Below, one piece after another: positions 33,189-47,179 of a stretch of 64,000 nt of DNA. This DNA comes from Siphlonurus alternatus. Lineage: Eukaryota; Arthropoda; Insecta; Ephemeroptera; Siphlonuridae. Both the position numbers and the translations under genes were made by a program. The notes under the pieces are model-generated. The model ran no database searches, was not told the origin of the DNA, and saw only the letters and a list, made by a program, of their open reading frames with translations. Each line of letters begins with the position of its first letter. The first letter of the stretch is position 1. The stretch lies in NCBI GenBank assembly GCA_949825025.1, contig OX463781.1, positions 44,137,469-44,201,468 on the forward strand, written 5' to 3'.

Positions 33189-34876
33189 CTGTAACAAAAA
33201 CAATAAACATTATGTTAGCATCTTTCTTGCATACAGAATGGGCAAAACGTACTGTATACAGTACATATTTTACTGACATGTATATTTGGATATAGAAGAC
33301 ATAAATGACATAATTCGTATTATAATAATAATATAATTTCATTTTTTTTTTCCAAATTTTTTAACCCTCTGTCCAGTGGCATAGCCAGGATTTGCCCAAG
33401 GGGGGGTCTTCAGGATAAAGATTGAGAACAGATCACTGGGGGGTTTGGGGGGCGTAGCCCCCCAATAGCCCGGCGCAGGCACGATTTTTTTTAAGGACAC
33501 GCCCCTTTTTTAGGGTAAAATCATGAAAAAATACTATTTTAATTATTAGAGAATAAAATATATGGCCTGATGCAATTTTTTTAACATTTTATATTTTTTT
33601 TCGACCCATTTTTCAATTTCTTTTCAATACGTGCGTAATAAATAAAGCTTTGAGTAATTAATTTTAATTAAATCAAGTAATAATTCATGTAACCACTTTT
33701 ATATTATTTTTATAGAATCAGTGTAAGTATCATTTAATTGAATTTGATTTTTAAAACTTATTTACTAATCCAAGTTCACATCATTAAGATATTGTAAAAC
33801 AAGATAAAAACAGTGGATTGCTTTTATTATTTTTGTTAAATTTTGTCTGCACCGCGTGGAGCAACTAATTAAATGAATGTGCAGCACACGTGAGAGCGTA
33901 TTAATTTATACAATAGTATAGTTATATGCATGCAGTTTATATTAAGGAAAATAAAACATTTATTTATAAGTCACACGTACTTTTTCTTGTTAAAATTAGA
34001 AACTAACTTATAATTTGTTTATTTTAATGAAAAGACTACTTGTTACCCCTAAATTTCAATTTTTTATTCAACTTTTTTTTTCAAATTTCTATAATTTTTT
34101 TCTTCTTATATCCAGTCATTACTCGATCTTCATGGGGGGGGGGGGTTAAACCCCGACCCCCCGCCCTTGGCTACGCCACTGCCTCTATCACCCTTAAATA
34201 TAAAATCGTAATGTCAATATGCTGTAACATGCAATACTTACAAATATTTTACACGGAAACATAGGGAAAAGACTTGCATGATTAAAAAATTACAAAATAT
34301 CCAAAAAGGCCAAAAGTGCAATAACAATCATGCAGGTTATTAAAGCTCAATTGAATATTTACTGTATTTTATTTAATTATATGATAACATTGAACCCATA
34401 AAAAGATAGCAAAGCTCAACAAACCGAGGTGAAAAAAAACATAAAGACACGTGCATGCTGTACAGATAAAAAAAAATGCCTCATCATGGAACAGAAAACA
34501 TAAGTTACACACAACATGCAACGATGTCACCATATCAATCGGCACATATGACATATTTTACAATGACAGCGTCTATTATATATATTATTATAATGTTGAC
34601 TTATCGAAAAAAGCCACAGGTCCTATATTTTTATCAAAGTAAGATTTTTTAACTTTTGGTATGAAAAGAGATTTGATATTTTGCATGGTGTATTAAAAAA
34701 ATATGTTGTTTTTTTTTCATTATAATCTAAAGCCATGGAACTGCATAGGGTCTATTTTTATTCAGTATCTGAATATTAGAGCATGCCTAATAAAAGGTTC
34801 ATCGATTAACAGAATGTCATGTGTGGTGAGTTATAACATTAAACTTCTGAAAAAACATTGATTTGTTAATCCTTAC
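33189..34876 (-). other. Intron between LRR coding exons 1 and 2 (1,688 bp)
   Basis: The donor is CAAG|GTAAGG at 34876 and the acceptor GTTACAG ends at 33189, phase 0. Nearly half of it is the hAT element at 33374-34181; the rest is AT-rich with nothing recognised. Confidence 0.88.
33374..34181. mobile_element. Non-autonomous hAT element in the LRR intron, 808 bp
   Basis: The ends are CAGTGGCATAGCCAGG and the complement CAGTGGCGTAGCCAAGG. They are flanked by CCTCTGTC (33366-33373) and CCTCTATC (34182-34189), an 8-bp duplication with one mismatch. The subterminal GGGGGG runs and a CCCGGCGCAGGCACGATTTT...ACGCCCC block resemble the GC-rich ends of the element at 13541-17263. The AT-rich interior has no transposase. 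The mismatched duplication suggests an older insertion than 13541-17263. Confidence 0.88.
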
Positions 34877-35386
34877 CTTGAATGCAGTGATTGGCAAGGC
34901 ACGAAGTTTGTTATGGGAGAGATCAAGTCTCTCTAAAAATGGCAGGACTGCCAAAGCTACAGATGGCACTGCACTAAGTTGGTTATTTGGTAGTCCCAGA
35001 GCCAGCAGAGAAGCTGCAAGGCCTGTAAACGCTTGAGGTGACACTTGACGAATTTCACCCGAGCTTACAACAAGTCCATGGAGTGACACTCCGTGTAAGG
35101 CTAGGGGAGGAAGTGACGTCACATTTTGCACGGTACAGTCGAGGAGCGAGACCGCGGCGCCCGGAGTGAGTGCGCGAAGGGAGGCCGCGATTGCAGGAAG
35201 AGCCAGTCGGTCCCCGGTACATCGCAGCGTGTGTGGCAGGTCGCAGGAACACGAGGCCGCTGAGGAGGAGATCGTGGGGCATCGCCAAGAGGGGATGGGG
35301 GGGCTGGAGACCGGTGGTGTCGAGGCAGAGTCCAGTTCACCAGGAGACGGCTGAGCAAGCAGCAGGAGCAGTAACAGTGCCAGCAT
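34877..35386 (-). CDS. LRR transmembrane protein, coding exon 1: signal peptide, LRRNT, first LRRs
   Basis: This exon carries the start codon of a 782-residue minus-strand gene (510 + 631 + 1208 nt, joined in frame). It encodes residues 1-170: signal peptide MLALLLLLLLAQPSPG, a Ser/Pro linker, and an LRRNT cap with Cys at 36, 46, 48 and 56 (CX9CXCX7C). Then come an irregular first repeat and two canonical ones (LALGLPNNQL, RLDLSHNKL). The donor is ATTCAAG|GTAAGG. The acceptor-like CTCTTTGTTCCAG ends one base before the ATG, so a non-coding 5' exon must exist upstream. The predicted role is a cell-surface receptor or adhesion protein with an extracellular LRR solenoid. No specific ortholog is recognised. 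Confidence 0.9.
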
Positions 35387-35409
35387 CCTGGAACAAAGAG
35401 GAGAAAGAG
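35387..35409 (-). promoter_or_regulatory. 3' splice site immediately before the LRR start codon
   Basis: On the minus strand the sequence is a strong pyrimidine tract, CTCTTTCTCCTCTTTGTTCCAG, followed by G and then ATG. Its strength and position imply that the 5'UTR is almost entirely in an upstream exon. Confidence 0.75.
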
Positions 35410-35730
35410 ACGTTAGTGACTTTCAAAATTAGGAAAAAAAAAATCGAAATCAAAGCAATGCTGAAGATCTTATTAGTTGCATTTATTTTATAATTTATGA
35501 TCGAGAAACCTGATGGTTCATTATTATAAGTTTACAATTACTAAACAAGAGTATAAATTATGATGAGCAGGAAATTGCATGTTTATAGCTAAGTTATTTT
35601 CTCATTTTTTCATAAATTAAGTGAGATAACGTGGAAACCAGAAAAAAAGTCACGTGACAAAATCAATTACAAACAAAATTAAAAAGTTTGGGTTTATTAT
35701 TTTTAATTTTTTTGTAATTATCTCGTATAA

Positions 35731-35761
35731 ATAAGGAGGGTAAGAATTTTACCCTCCTTAT
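35731..35761. other. Perfect 13-bp-stem hairpin
   Basis: ATAAGGAGGGTAA is followed after 5 nt by its exact complement. It stands alone in AT-rich sequence, about 340 bp upstream of the LRR start codon, possibly within the 5' intron. It may be a deletion remnant of a palindromic MITE. Confidence 0.6.
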
Positions 35762-36339
35762 AACTATAACTATAATATATACGTACATTTAGAACGCATT
35801 GAAAGATTTTTCTCTATATAAATTCAGATGTCAACATTATCAATCAACTATCATGAATAACTTTTAAATAATAATTCAACCTTCAGAAAAATATATAGCG
35901 ATAAGAAAATAGTCTATACATTCCAGACACATACATTTCAAAAGAATAATCTCAATCATGCAAACCTACACAATAAGTACATACATATACATATTGCAGG
36001 TGTTATTTTCTTGTAATAATAAGTAAATATTTCTTGTACTAACTATAATATGACATAATAAAACAATCAAATCAATGAATGTATGTGCATTCATATAATA
36101 TAAAAAACAGACACTTGTACATTCAATTTCCATGTTTTATGCCACATAATTTCCAATCCAACGACTGAATGATTGGCTTGACTGGCCACTGCATTCCTCC
36201 ACCTTTCTCTTAACCGATCGCGATATTGTTGTTTTTATCGAACGATGTGAATCTGAACTGAGGGTATTAAAGTACGATGTCTTGGTAATAACCAACAACT
36301 TGCAGGTGTAAGAAGTTTTGCAGCAGTCGTCTCGGTTAC

Positions 36340-36430
36340 CGAGTTGCAGAGAAGTATATAAGGAACCAGCGGCCGTTCTGCATCGCCGGGTCTTCTGGAG
36401 CCGGGGGCGAGTGTCTGTCCTGGGAGGTAC
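36340..36430. promoter_or_regulatory. GC-rich patch with a TATA-box-like sequence
   Basis: GTATATAAGGAACC at about 36353-36366 is followed on the plus strand by GC-rich CGCCGGGTCTTCTGGAGCC and a donor-like GGGAG|GTACCA near 36426. On the minus strand the same patch could be a small exon between CCTCCCAG and AACTCG|GTAACC. Neither is linked to a recognised protein. Confidence 0.25.
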
Positions 36431-36565
36431 CAGGGTGAATGTTCTATATCTCATTAGTTTGAACCACATACGGATATACCCATCAAGACCGTCAAAAGTA
36501 CTGTAAAATTTAATAGTTTTTTCATTAAAAAAATATAAATTACAAGTATGAAATTGAATAAAAAT

Positions 36566-36888
36566 GATTGACCTCAGTTGCAAACCGGAAACGGGATTCT
36601 GTAGAATGCAATCGAATGAAATAAGTTTAAAAAAATCGAGGATCCTTTAAAACATAATCGCTTATGGTTTAAACAAATTCATGGGGGTGGTTTTCTCACA
36701 ACAGCTCCATTTCCGGTTTTCGTCCATAAGGCCAATGTTAAACTTCTGCCTCAGTTTTCTCAAAACTGGTCAAACAGATCCACTTCAAAAAAATTAAGCA
36801 ACCTTATTGTGGCTAGCTTAAAGACTCCTGTAAGTCACATTAGAATCAAGGCGGCCGTTTCCGAGATCCAAATCAACTGAGGTCAATC
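36566..36888. mobile_element. MITE with GATTGACCTCAGTTG ends, 323 bp
   Basis: A 15-bp perfect inverted repeat (GATTGACCTCAGTTG at 36566-36580 and its complement at 36874-36888) is followed inward on both sides by CGGAAACG-type sequence. The interior ACAGCTCCATTTCCGGTTTT is shared, inverted, with 20080-20130. No clear target duplication was found. Confidence 0.7.
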
Positions 36889-36899
36889 CTTAAAGGAAA

Positions 36900-39800
36900 T
36901 AATATCAATATAAATAATATCAGCCAAGATCGCTATTAAAACCATCTCCTTAGTTTTCAATTCCACATTTTTTTTTTGTTTTTTTTTTGTTTTTTTATGT
37001 TTCATATTTCCATAAAATTAATTGCAATAATATTATACAGAAAATATAAATATCATGCATATTTACTTATTATCTTCTTGACACGTTTATATTACATGTG
37101 AATTGTCTTCACCACCCTAAGCGTAAACGAATTTCATTGCATTACTTTACTTTAAAGTTACATTTTTTGTGTATACTTCAGTCTCCACCAAAATAGATAG
37201 ACACATTGTTTTTTTGCAAACATTATAATACGCTTCACTTACTGCAGACAAACCTTTTGACCGTAACGCAAAGTTCAATTACTCGTAGTAACTCTCGGCT
37301 AGTAATTATTTCTGAAGGTACTTCTGTAACCTTCAATTTTTTGGCAAAAACCAAGTGTGACGTTGCAATTATTTAACTTAACGATGCAACCAATTCATTA
37401 GCTTGACAATTCTCTAGTAGACAAATTACTTGCTACCGAGAAAAATTGAATCAAAACAATCTGATAACAAAGGTTATTCTTTGTGTATTTTCTGGAAAAT
37501 CAGTTATCCAAAAAAAAAAAAAATTCTGTTTGAAAGTGCAAAATAAATTGCAAAATTCTATTGGTGAATTAATTTTTTTGACAGTGAATTCTAATAACTA
37601 GTATAATGTTGTCCGATTTTACAAATATTATCCAGCCTCTTTTAATCAAAATAACAAAAACATTATAACAAAATATATTAATACAATATAAAAATCGATA
37701 AATTTCAATATTGCAAACATTTTTCTAGTTTTCTCCTTGTATTCATTTGGAATTTAGACAATTAAAACTATATCTATAATATACCTTATCGTGGACGATT
37801 AGTTTAGCGTTGCTGCCGTGCCGTCTACCCAACTGCGTGTGATATCGAAGAGATGAATGAAAAATAAAAGCAGGCGGCGGTTGAGGAATGTGAATGGGAG
37901 GCAAATTGTTATTGTAATTAATGACTGCAAGCCACTCGAAAGGAAGAGGAATTTCAAGTACCAACCGGCATCTTTGCAAACAGATAATATCAATTAAAAT
38001 TCTTTAAGAGTCCTCATAATCTAGATAATCATCGCCCGTAATCTTGTATAATTAGTGATATATAGATTACATCAATATATATTATATAAAAAGAAAAGAA
38101 AAAATTGCGTTTCATGAAATAAAATTGCAGTGTAATGAATACTCCAAAGTTCAAATTCCTTTATTAAATTTATAATTAATTAATTAATCAATAAATATAT
38201 GTTTTACCATCTCCTATAGAATTAAATATCAAAATGAATTCTTCCTGGAATATATTTTATAAATAATAATAAAACTTAAAACAAATAAATTGTTAACTAT
38301 ATAATGCCTTTACATCATATATAAAATGTGGCAATAAATTTATTAATTGCATTATGATACACAGGCTATAAGATAGCAAACATTCCAACTCCCACTTTAA
38401 GTGTACAACTCAGGACAAGCTGAATGTTACTGACACTTCAAAATCCATGACAAAGTGGTTATAAAACTGAAACTCCCCGTGCAGGATTTTTTTTTTTTTT
38501 TTTGCATGTATAATACCTCTCTCATTAAATTGCAAATCAATTTCTCTTTGTCTCTAATGCTTCAGTTTCAACAAATCAGTCTAGGTAACATTTTCACTTA
38601 CCTGAAGTGTACATATATACAAAACATTATATATAAAAGGTTAATAAATGCGTGACACACGATAAACTTTATGAACTTTCTAGGTAACATCATGTCATTT
38701 AAATTGTAAACATCTGCCATTTTATCATCAAATATCTATTATATGAACATAAAATTAACACTGAAAAAATGTTATGTTACAAGATGGTAAACTATACATG
38801 GTCAGTGTACACATAGAATAAATTAAACAGTCTTCCAAACGATATTTAAATATTTCTATCATAGACATAAGTTTATGATTTCTATGATCTCTCTTGCTAT
38901 AGAATGATGAATGTAGGGAAAACTTTCAAGAGGCATGCAGCCAAGCACGTTAAATGTATGGAAAGCATTATCGAGTTACAAATAAGCTGCTACAGTACAT
39001 GCTATATAACGTATGTACAGTATAGCTGCTGCTATATATACAGCAAGTACTTTTACGAGACTCTACGTTGAGTTACATTCCTCACATATATACACGCCCG
39101 CTCAGGTGATGCTGCCAATACTTGGAGCCTCATAAACATTTTTACATACGCATAACATTATCATCTTATGGTCTACGTGTAAGTACTCGTAATTTGCTTA
39201 TACTGATGTATTGAAGTATTTTTAATTTTATCTTGTTTTTTTTTTTTTTTTTTTAATTAAAGAGAAGTTGTAGGAAAAAATATAAAAAATACCTATTTTT
39301 GTACTATAATAATATTAATAATTGATATTTTTATTGAAGGTTTATACTTTTTTATTAGTATTTCACAACATATATAATTATATGTAATATATACAGTTAT
39401 TGTCCAACAAAAATTAAATTAATAATCTTACTAAAAACAAGAATAATAAAAGATAACTGCAAAACAACTTTTAATTCCCAGTTTTAAATAAAAATATAGT
39501 TTTAAATCCATGAAAACTTAATCAAGAGATCCTTTAATTAAATATAATTTAAAATCTCTGACTTTTCAATTGTAAAATCTCCCTGATAATCATTATTAAT
39601 AATTTTTCCAAGTTTCTATTGAAAATATTATTTTAATTTGAAGCAACTTAATTAGTGTAATTAAAAATTATGATTACTTTCTTGGGATATTAAATTCAAT
39701 TGGTAAAGATTATAAAAGGGAACATTGAAATATTATACACAGCATTTAACAATTATCTGCCTTTATATTTCAGTACACAATTATAAACTATCTTACATTT

Positions 39801-40640
39801 TCGTATTAAAATATATAAAGTATGTTTGATAAAATCATCAATTAAATTATAAATTTCATTCAAGGATATTTAAATTATTAAATATTTAAAATTAATGCAA
39901 TTATTATACATATGACAATGTTTAAATTCAAGGTCTTCAACCTAATTTTATTGTTCACGTGTAAATGTGCATTGAAAATTATACCCACATTTAATAATTA
40001 TAATAAACGACTGGAATAAAAAAAAAAAAAACTTGTAAACAGGTATTTTTATGAATAAATGCATAAATTGCAAAACTTACTATAAGATGATACAATAATA
40101 AATTACTATACAGAAGATCAAAAGATACTGACATGTAAAAAATATACTAAACCAATTAATATGAAAAACCAGTTTTTGTACTATGCACATTTACAGATAA
40201 TGTGTCAAAATGTAAAAATATAATATATATGGTACAAGCAATTGACATGATCCGAACCATAAGTGGGTACATGAGTTTCATTCATCCTTATGTCTCCATA
40301 TGTGGTTACACCCGATTGTCTAGCATGCAGAAGGAGGTGATTCATACAGCAATGAGACACCTGTGATGAAAAACCTCGTCGCCCCATGAAGATTTGAATG
40401 AATTAAATTATGTAACACATCCGGCCGTGTATTGTTATTGTTGATACCTTTTTGGGACACTCAAAATTAAATTATTCTCGTTAGAGCTCACCAACATTAA
40501 AATTTCTATTTTAGGATTGTAATATAATACATTGCATAAATTTTGGGTGTTGAAAAAAAAATCTGTATTATTTATATTATAACATATTTCTTAACATTTT
40601 TTCTGTAACAAAACATACAAACAAATTTTAATTTTCTTGC
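36900..40640. other. AT-rich sequence with no gene recognised
   Basis: It holds A/T runs, T-runs at 38488 and 39237, and a GC-richer minus-strand segment near 37790-37990 that ends in a donor-like GATAAG|GTATAT but has stops in all frames. It may be intergenic or part of a long 5' intron of the LRR gene. Confidence 0.5.
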
Positions 40641-40644
40641 GAAA

Positions 40645-40650
<6 letters not shown>

Positions 40651-40720
<70 letters not shown>
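40651..40720. repeat. (TA)n microsatellite
   Basis: About 70 bp of alternating TA. A second tract lies at 40970-40999 and a third at 42013-42047. Confidence 0.95.
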
Positions 40721-40722
<2 letters not shown>

Positions 40723-40965
40723 GTTACTTCTAATTCATTCTTAAATATTACATAAATTACATCAGATAAACAAAATCTGAATGATTTGTTGTTTTAGAAA
40801 TTTATTAATATAATATAAAAAAGAAAGTTTATTTTTGCATTAAAATAAATTAATAATTATATTAAATTCATAACTCATTAATTCTTTAAAAAATTATAAG
40901 CCAATTATTTTCCAAATTTTAATGATAAATTAGAAGAATAAAGAGTTACATTTATATCAATGTTA

Positions 40966-41003
<38 letters not shown>

Positions 41004-42009
41004 CAATCATGATCCAAAGAGTGGAACGTTCCATCTATCATGCTGCTTTTTATACATCATGCCACAGTACAATAAAATTTGCTCAGCAAATTCAACTACT
41101 TTTACAAAAAATAACATCATCATGGAGGCTCTGTTTCATTCGCTTAATAAATAAAAAAAAAAAAAAAATTTTGTTTTTGTGCAAATTTCTCTTTTCGTTT
41201 ATTGAAATAAAAATTTATTGCCATTTTTCTTGACTTATTCCCATTTTTATCGGAGTAAAAAAGCAAAAAAAAAAAAAAAAAAAAAAAATATTGACCACGA
41301 AATGACGGCTACTTTTTGCTCCAGCAAACAATTTGCTCTTGCAAGGGTTCTTCACTGAAAACCTCAGAAATGGAGCATCCGCTTTCAGAAGAAAACAATA
41401 AAAACTACAACGGTAGCAGTGCAAACCTTATATATTGACAACTATAAATAAATACTTTCAATACTATAAACTGTGCATAAATCAAGTTTAATTAAAAAAT
41501 ATAATACTTTAACATTGTCACATCAGATAACTGTGATAACATCTTGTAGAGAATTAAATCAGATTGTTCTGATCTATAAAGCTGATTTGAATTAAAATAC
41601 ATACCTATAAACACAATGTAATTTTTCATTATTAGACAATTTTTTTTATTTACGACAATTTAATTTTTATTAATTATTTTGAATTATCTCATTTGCATTG
41701 TTATAAGACTTATAACTCTTATAAGTAACATGTTTTAATTACTAAATTCTCTTCTTTAATTAAAAATTAAAAAATGTATTTTAAATTAAAGAAAGCAACA
41801 TTTTTCTTAATTAAATCAGAATAAATAATTATGAGAAAATACAATAATATACTTATAACTACAATAACATACGTACGTATATTGATTTTTAATTATAAAA
41901 ATGAATGAAAGTTTTATATTTATATAATAATCTAGCATAAAAAAACATTTTTTTAACAAAGAAAAAGCAGTTTTCTGTAAAGAATTTCTGCTATTTATCA
42001 ACTTTTACG

Positions 42010-42047
<38 letters not shown>

Positions 42048-43136
42048 TAGAAAAATCTTAAGTTTTAACTCTCGATTCTCCCACGCTATTACTACTGATA
42101 TTAATTGATAATCTACTCAAGTGTATTGTATGTGTAAAACGTGCATGCATTGTTACAGCTTTTATATAACGTGGAGGAGAACTACTTCAATTGCATGCGT
42201 TATGTGCATCTAAAATATCTTTAAGCATATAAAACTTGCAGCCGGCTTTGTTGTTTTGTAAAGTTAGACTGAGTATAGCGACAACTGCTGCATTCTAATT
42301 ATCTTTAAACGAGTTTGTGAGCTCTCTAGAAGGGTCAAGACACAGCTCGTGTAAGAGGTTATACTCATGTATTTATTATATTTTTATAAAATATTTTTTC
42401 TTGTTACACAAAAGAGCAATTAACTATTTAAACTAAATAACAATAACAATATTAATGTTTTTTTGTTGTTTTATGTTATATGTATATAATTTTTATAAGT
42501 AATGCAGTTTATTGTAATAATAAGTATACTTTTTAAACAATGTATCAAAATCCTGTTTGAAATTTTTTAGAAGCAATCATATCATCACGATTTGAATGTA
42601 TTAAAAATAAATAATCTGTAACGCATGCTCATGATGATTCAAGATCGAGGTATATCAAGCTTTTATTTAGATATTATGAGAATGGTCTTAAATTAATTGA
42701 GATAGAGATATAATTAATTTTTTGTAACTTTAAAATGATCTCTAAGAAATTAATAAAATAATTCTTTAGTTATGATAACGATATTTTACTGTTTATTTTC
42801 TTGTGATTACTGAAGCAATAATAATTAATATATTATACAGGATGCATATAAATTTTAAAATTAATGGTTATGTTTTATAAATATGAAAAATATTTAAATT
42901 TTAACCTTGCTTTACATTAATATATATTCAAGTTTAATTTTTTTTTCGTTTTGCTCTTTAAAAAATACATAACATAAATAAAATTACTTGCTTTTAATTA
43001 TTATTACAGTCTATATACGATGATGAGATACATGCATAAATAACTACTTCTTACTGTTAGTAAAAGTAAAAAAAAAAAAATATTACATAAAGTTTTCAAG
43101 TAAATTAAAGTTACAATAAATATTTATTATTAAAAC

Positions 43137-43252
43137 AATCACTACTTCACATGGCGGTGTTTAATACGGATTCATTGACGACAGATAATGTTATTCTTAT
43201 GAGCCGTCATCAAGGGTTTCGTATTATACACCGTCATGTGAACGTAGTGATT
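43137..43252. mobile_element. Short MITE, 116 bp, with AATCACTAC ends
   Basis: The termini AATCACTACTTCACATGGCG and the complement AATCACTACGTTCACATGAC continue inward as GGTGTTTAATACG/GGTGTATAATACG and GACGAC/GATGACG. The whole unit is one foldback. It differs from the other MITEs in this window. Confidence 0.75.
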
Positions 43253-43259
43253 CCATAAA

Positions 43260-46090
43260 AATTTAGACTGTATTAAATTTTATGCATATATTGATCCACC
43301 CACTTTAACATGTTCTAAAGTCTTTATTATATGGTACATCTGTGAAGGTGTAAATCACGTTTATGTATAGTAAAAAATAAATAAATAAGAGTTACTAAAT
43401 AAAGTTATCAACATTAAATGTCATTAATATTTTAACACAGTTTGGTGTCACAAATATAAAAAATTCATTTATTAGCTTTATTTTTTGGTTTGGTCCCAAC
43501 AGGATTTTGGTCTGCACCCAAAAATGAAAAATTGAATGTATAATTATTTCAAAAATAATTTAAAAACAAGTTCCTTGACATATTTTGGTGTCGACGCAAA
43601 TCATTCCGACATTTTTTTTAAGTATGTCAACATGGGTCAAACGGTGGCAATTCTTTATATATTTTTTTCTTCAATATACCGTAAATGTTACACAACTTGT
43701 GAATATTATTTTGGTTATAATGTGATTTAATAAAAAGTGTATTTTCATAGAAAGTAACTTAATATATTATAACGATCCAATTATAGAGTTACATATTATT
43801 TAATAATGTCTTTTTTTGTTTCAATTATTAATAAAATATAACCTTCTTATTCTAAATAAGATCATAAAGATATAAATTTTCATACTCCCACAATACCAAA
43901 ACCATAAAGTCTTCCAATTTATTATAATTTTTTTTATAAAGTGACGAAATTAATTTATGCTGTCACCTTCACAAATTATATGGATATTAAATATCACACA
44001 AAGTATTAAATGTGCTGCCCATAGACTTTCCTAACTTTTGGATGCAAAACATTGCCCTCCTTACCAGTAACCATTACACATATTTTTTACTCTGTATCAT
44101 GGTAGCTAATTGAATCCACAATTTAAAAACTATATTATATAAAGCTCTCTTTTAAGAATTTTTCGAATAGTTTAATTTAATTAATTTATTTAACCAATGG
44201 TTGTTCAAATACAAGTACACGTCACTTCAACTTTTTTTTTATCTATGAAATATAAAAACATTCGGATCATAAGTTACATACCAATTGAAATTTAAAGTGA
44301 GTAATACAGTCAAGCTAATGTTAAAATAACAAATTTATATATCATTCCTCTACCCACAGATCATTAAAAAACTATCAAAACTAGATTCAAGTTTATACAG
44401 CATGACCAAGTCCAATGTACCACTTTGATTTTACGATTTAGATTCAGTGATTTATTAAAACCAGTTCATTTCTTATACAAGATTTGATATAGAAAAATAT
44501 GATATTTTTATTACATATAAAATATTTTAATAACATGTTATTTAAAATACACTTATAATACATTATTTAAAAAATATAAAGATGTATATTTTTTTTTCTA
44601 TAAAATATTTCGTGTCTATTTAAAATACAATAATAAATTTATAAATATAAAACTAAACGACCTCCCAGTGTACAATATAAAACTTTTTTTTTTTTTTCAT
44701 AGCTTGAAATGTGAGATTCGTTTTGTGACGCAGGACCGGTTTACTTGAGAAGATAACGGTCCCTCACCCACGCGTCGTTGGTGACCTCTACTGGTGCTCA
44801 TTTGGTGCCCACTAAATGACCTTGCACGAGTACCAAGATGTCAGTGAATCAACACCCTCGGGTGCAAAACAATCTACCATCACTCAAAATGACATAATCG
44901 TGCTAACTTAATGTTTTCGATAATATATCAAACTGACATATGAGTATAAAAAAATACCTCTGCCTTTTAATTTATCTTGATAATATTACATGATGGTATA
45001 AAAGCTACTGGAGATTTTTAAATTTAATATATTATACTACCATATATAGTATTGTAACATAAAGTCATAGAAATTAATTATATTATACTAGTTATTCGTA
45101 ACATGTTTTTATGTAGATATTATGAAATTTTTATATAAAATATATTATAATTTATATAAAAAATACCTTAAAATATAAATATTCAATTATTTTTTATTAA
45201 AGTTGACAATTTAATAATTAATATTATGAAGAAAAATATTGAATATATTATTTTTTTAATTAAAACATGGTAATTTTTTATACTAGATAACTTACGTAAA
45301 AAAAGGGAAGGATACTAAACTATTTATAAGTTGCTACAAAAATGATTTTTTTTGTAACCAATGAAAATATACATTCAAGCTAGGCTATAAAAAGCTGCTA
45401 AGTATTGTAATTGCCGCTGTGGTGGTCTGACGGCGTAACGAGCAGACGATGAACAAATAATCTACCCCAGCCTTGAGATTCCTAGCTGCCATCAGCGTCG
45501 TCTGCAATGGGTCCTCAACACTACCTACGTCAAACTAAAAAAAAGAGAAGGCTTGGAACGTATAATTTGCAATAAAATGTCAGCGTAGAAATTTTGCACC
45601 CTCTGTTGTAGTGAAAGTTGTGATTTTAAAACTAAAAAAAAAAAAAAAAAAAAAAAAATGAAGCCATTATAATTTTGCAAGCATTTCAATTATTTTTTTT
45701 TGTAAGTTTTAATTTAAATATATTATATCTGAAGATATTGATGTACTTAAAGGATTTATACGGACCTCCAACAATAATATTTTTTGTTCTTAAACTAATC
45801 ATAAAACTTCATCAAAACAGCTAAATTATTAAATTTGTTTGATTTTTTTTTTCTGTTGGAAATTTTTAATTCATTTGTTAATTAGTGTTTAGTACTTAAT
45901 TAAAAACGGTTCAAATTATTACCAACTACTCTTTCTTTAAGAAAAAATGCAATTTCAATTATCATATCCATTAGAAAATTTGAAATTAATATAAAACTAT
46001 TATACAATAGATAAAAAAGAAGTTAAAACAAATAGGGCGTTATTTACCTCATAATAGTGGTTTTTTGTTTCTAAATTTTATTTTTTTATA
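43260..46090. other. AT-rich sequence with no gene recognised
   Basis: Two GC-richer islands (44720-44880 and 45410-45540) interrupt A/T-rich DNA. The second has GCAGACGA (45442) and TCGTCTGC (45498) as a short inverted pair. A-run at 45635-45658. Confidence 0.5.
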
Positions 46091-46233
46091 TTGTGGCGGC
46101 ACCTTCACCGCTCCCGTGCGCTAGACCGGACGTGCTAGCTGTGTATGTTTACTCTGGCATTAGTATTACTTTTGACTGTGGCCCGCGGCGAGGCGGCTAT
46201 ATAGCAGGCGAGGACGGCTAAATTGATACTCAC

Positions 46234-46474
<241 letters not shown>

Positions 46475-46859
46475 GTTTAAGGCTAGAAAAAAGTTGGGCG
46501 GGGCAAGTAAACGAGGCATTCCTTACGCCCGAACTATGGTGGCTGGCTTAAGCGTGGGTCGTCGCGTTACTATACATGCTGCTGATGGTAAAGTATAAGA
46601 CTGAATGTTTCACACGGACGAACCGTCACAAGGATTGAGAAAAAATTACCATCTTATAAGCTTGCAAACCCCACGCAGAATAAGAGGCAAATGATGTAGA
46701 TATGTATGAGAAAAACATATATATAGAGAGAAAGAGAGAGATATTTAAAATTTGCTATCGTGTATTATTATAAAACGTACGTACGTGCAAATTCCATTTT
46801 TCAATAAAAATTTATAAATATAAATTTAGTAAGAAAAAACTGGAATTTTTATAGTTATA

Positions 46860-47175
46860 TAATATATATACACTGTAAAAAATATTTGTAATTTTTCGTA
46901 AAATTTGGCATGTAATTTTACCTTTTTTATTGTTTTTGTCATTTTTTCATTAAAAATTGCAAATTTATCAATTTTTTCGTAAAATCACTGAGCAAAACGT
47001 TAAAATAATGAACTTACAAATTTTTATGTATTGTTACAAAAATTTACTTTAATATTTTTACATCGGGAAATGTTTTTAAAAACACATAAGAAAACGTAAA
47101 ATTACTCTAAATAAATGTAATATTACTTTAAAAAAATGTAAAAGTACATTTTTGTTTGTTATAATTACAAAATAT
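46860..47175. repeat. AT-rich repeat beginning CACTGTAAAAAATATTTG
   Basis: Many GTAAAA/TTTTAC words recur on both strands. CACTGTAAAAAAT is reminiscent of ends of TA-flanked MITEs, but the opposite end was not found. Words such as GTAAAATTAC recur at 50400-50640. Confidence 0.35.
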
Positions 47176-47179
47176 TATG

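Noticed and set aside
45442..45505. Small hairpin GCAGACGA/TCGTCTGC as a structured RNA
   Set aside because: Only an 8-bp stem with a ~48-nt loop; likely chance in a GC-richer patch.
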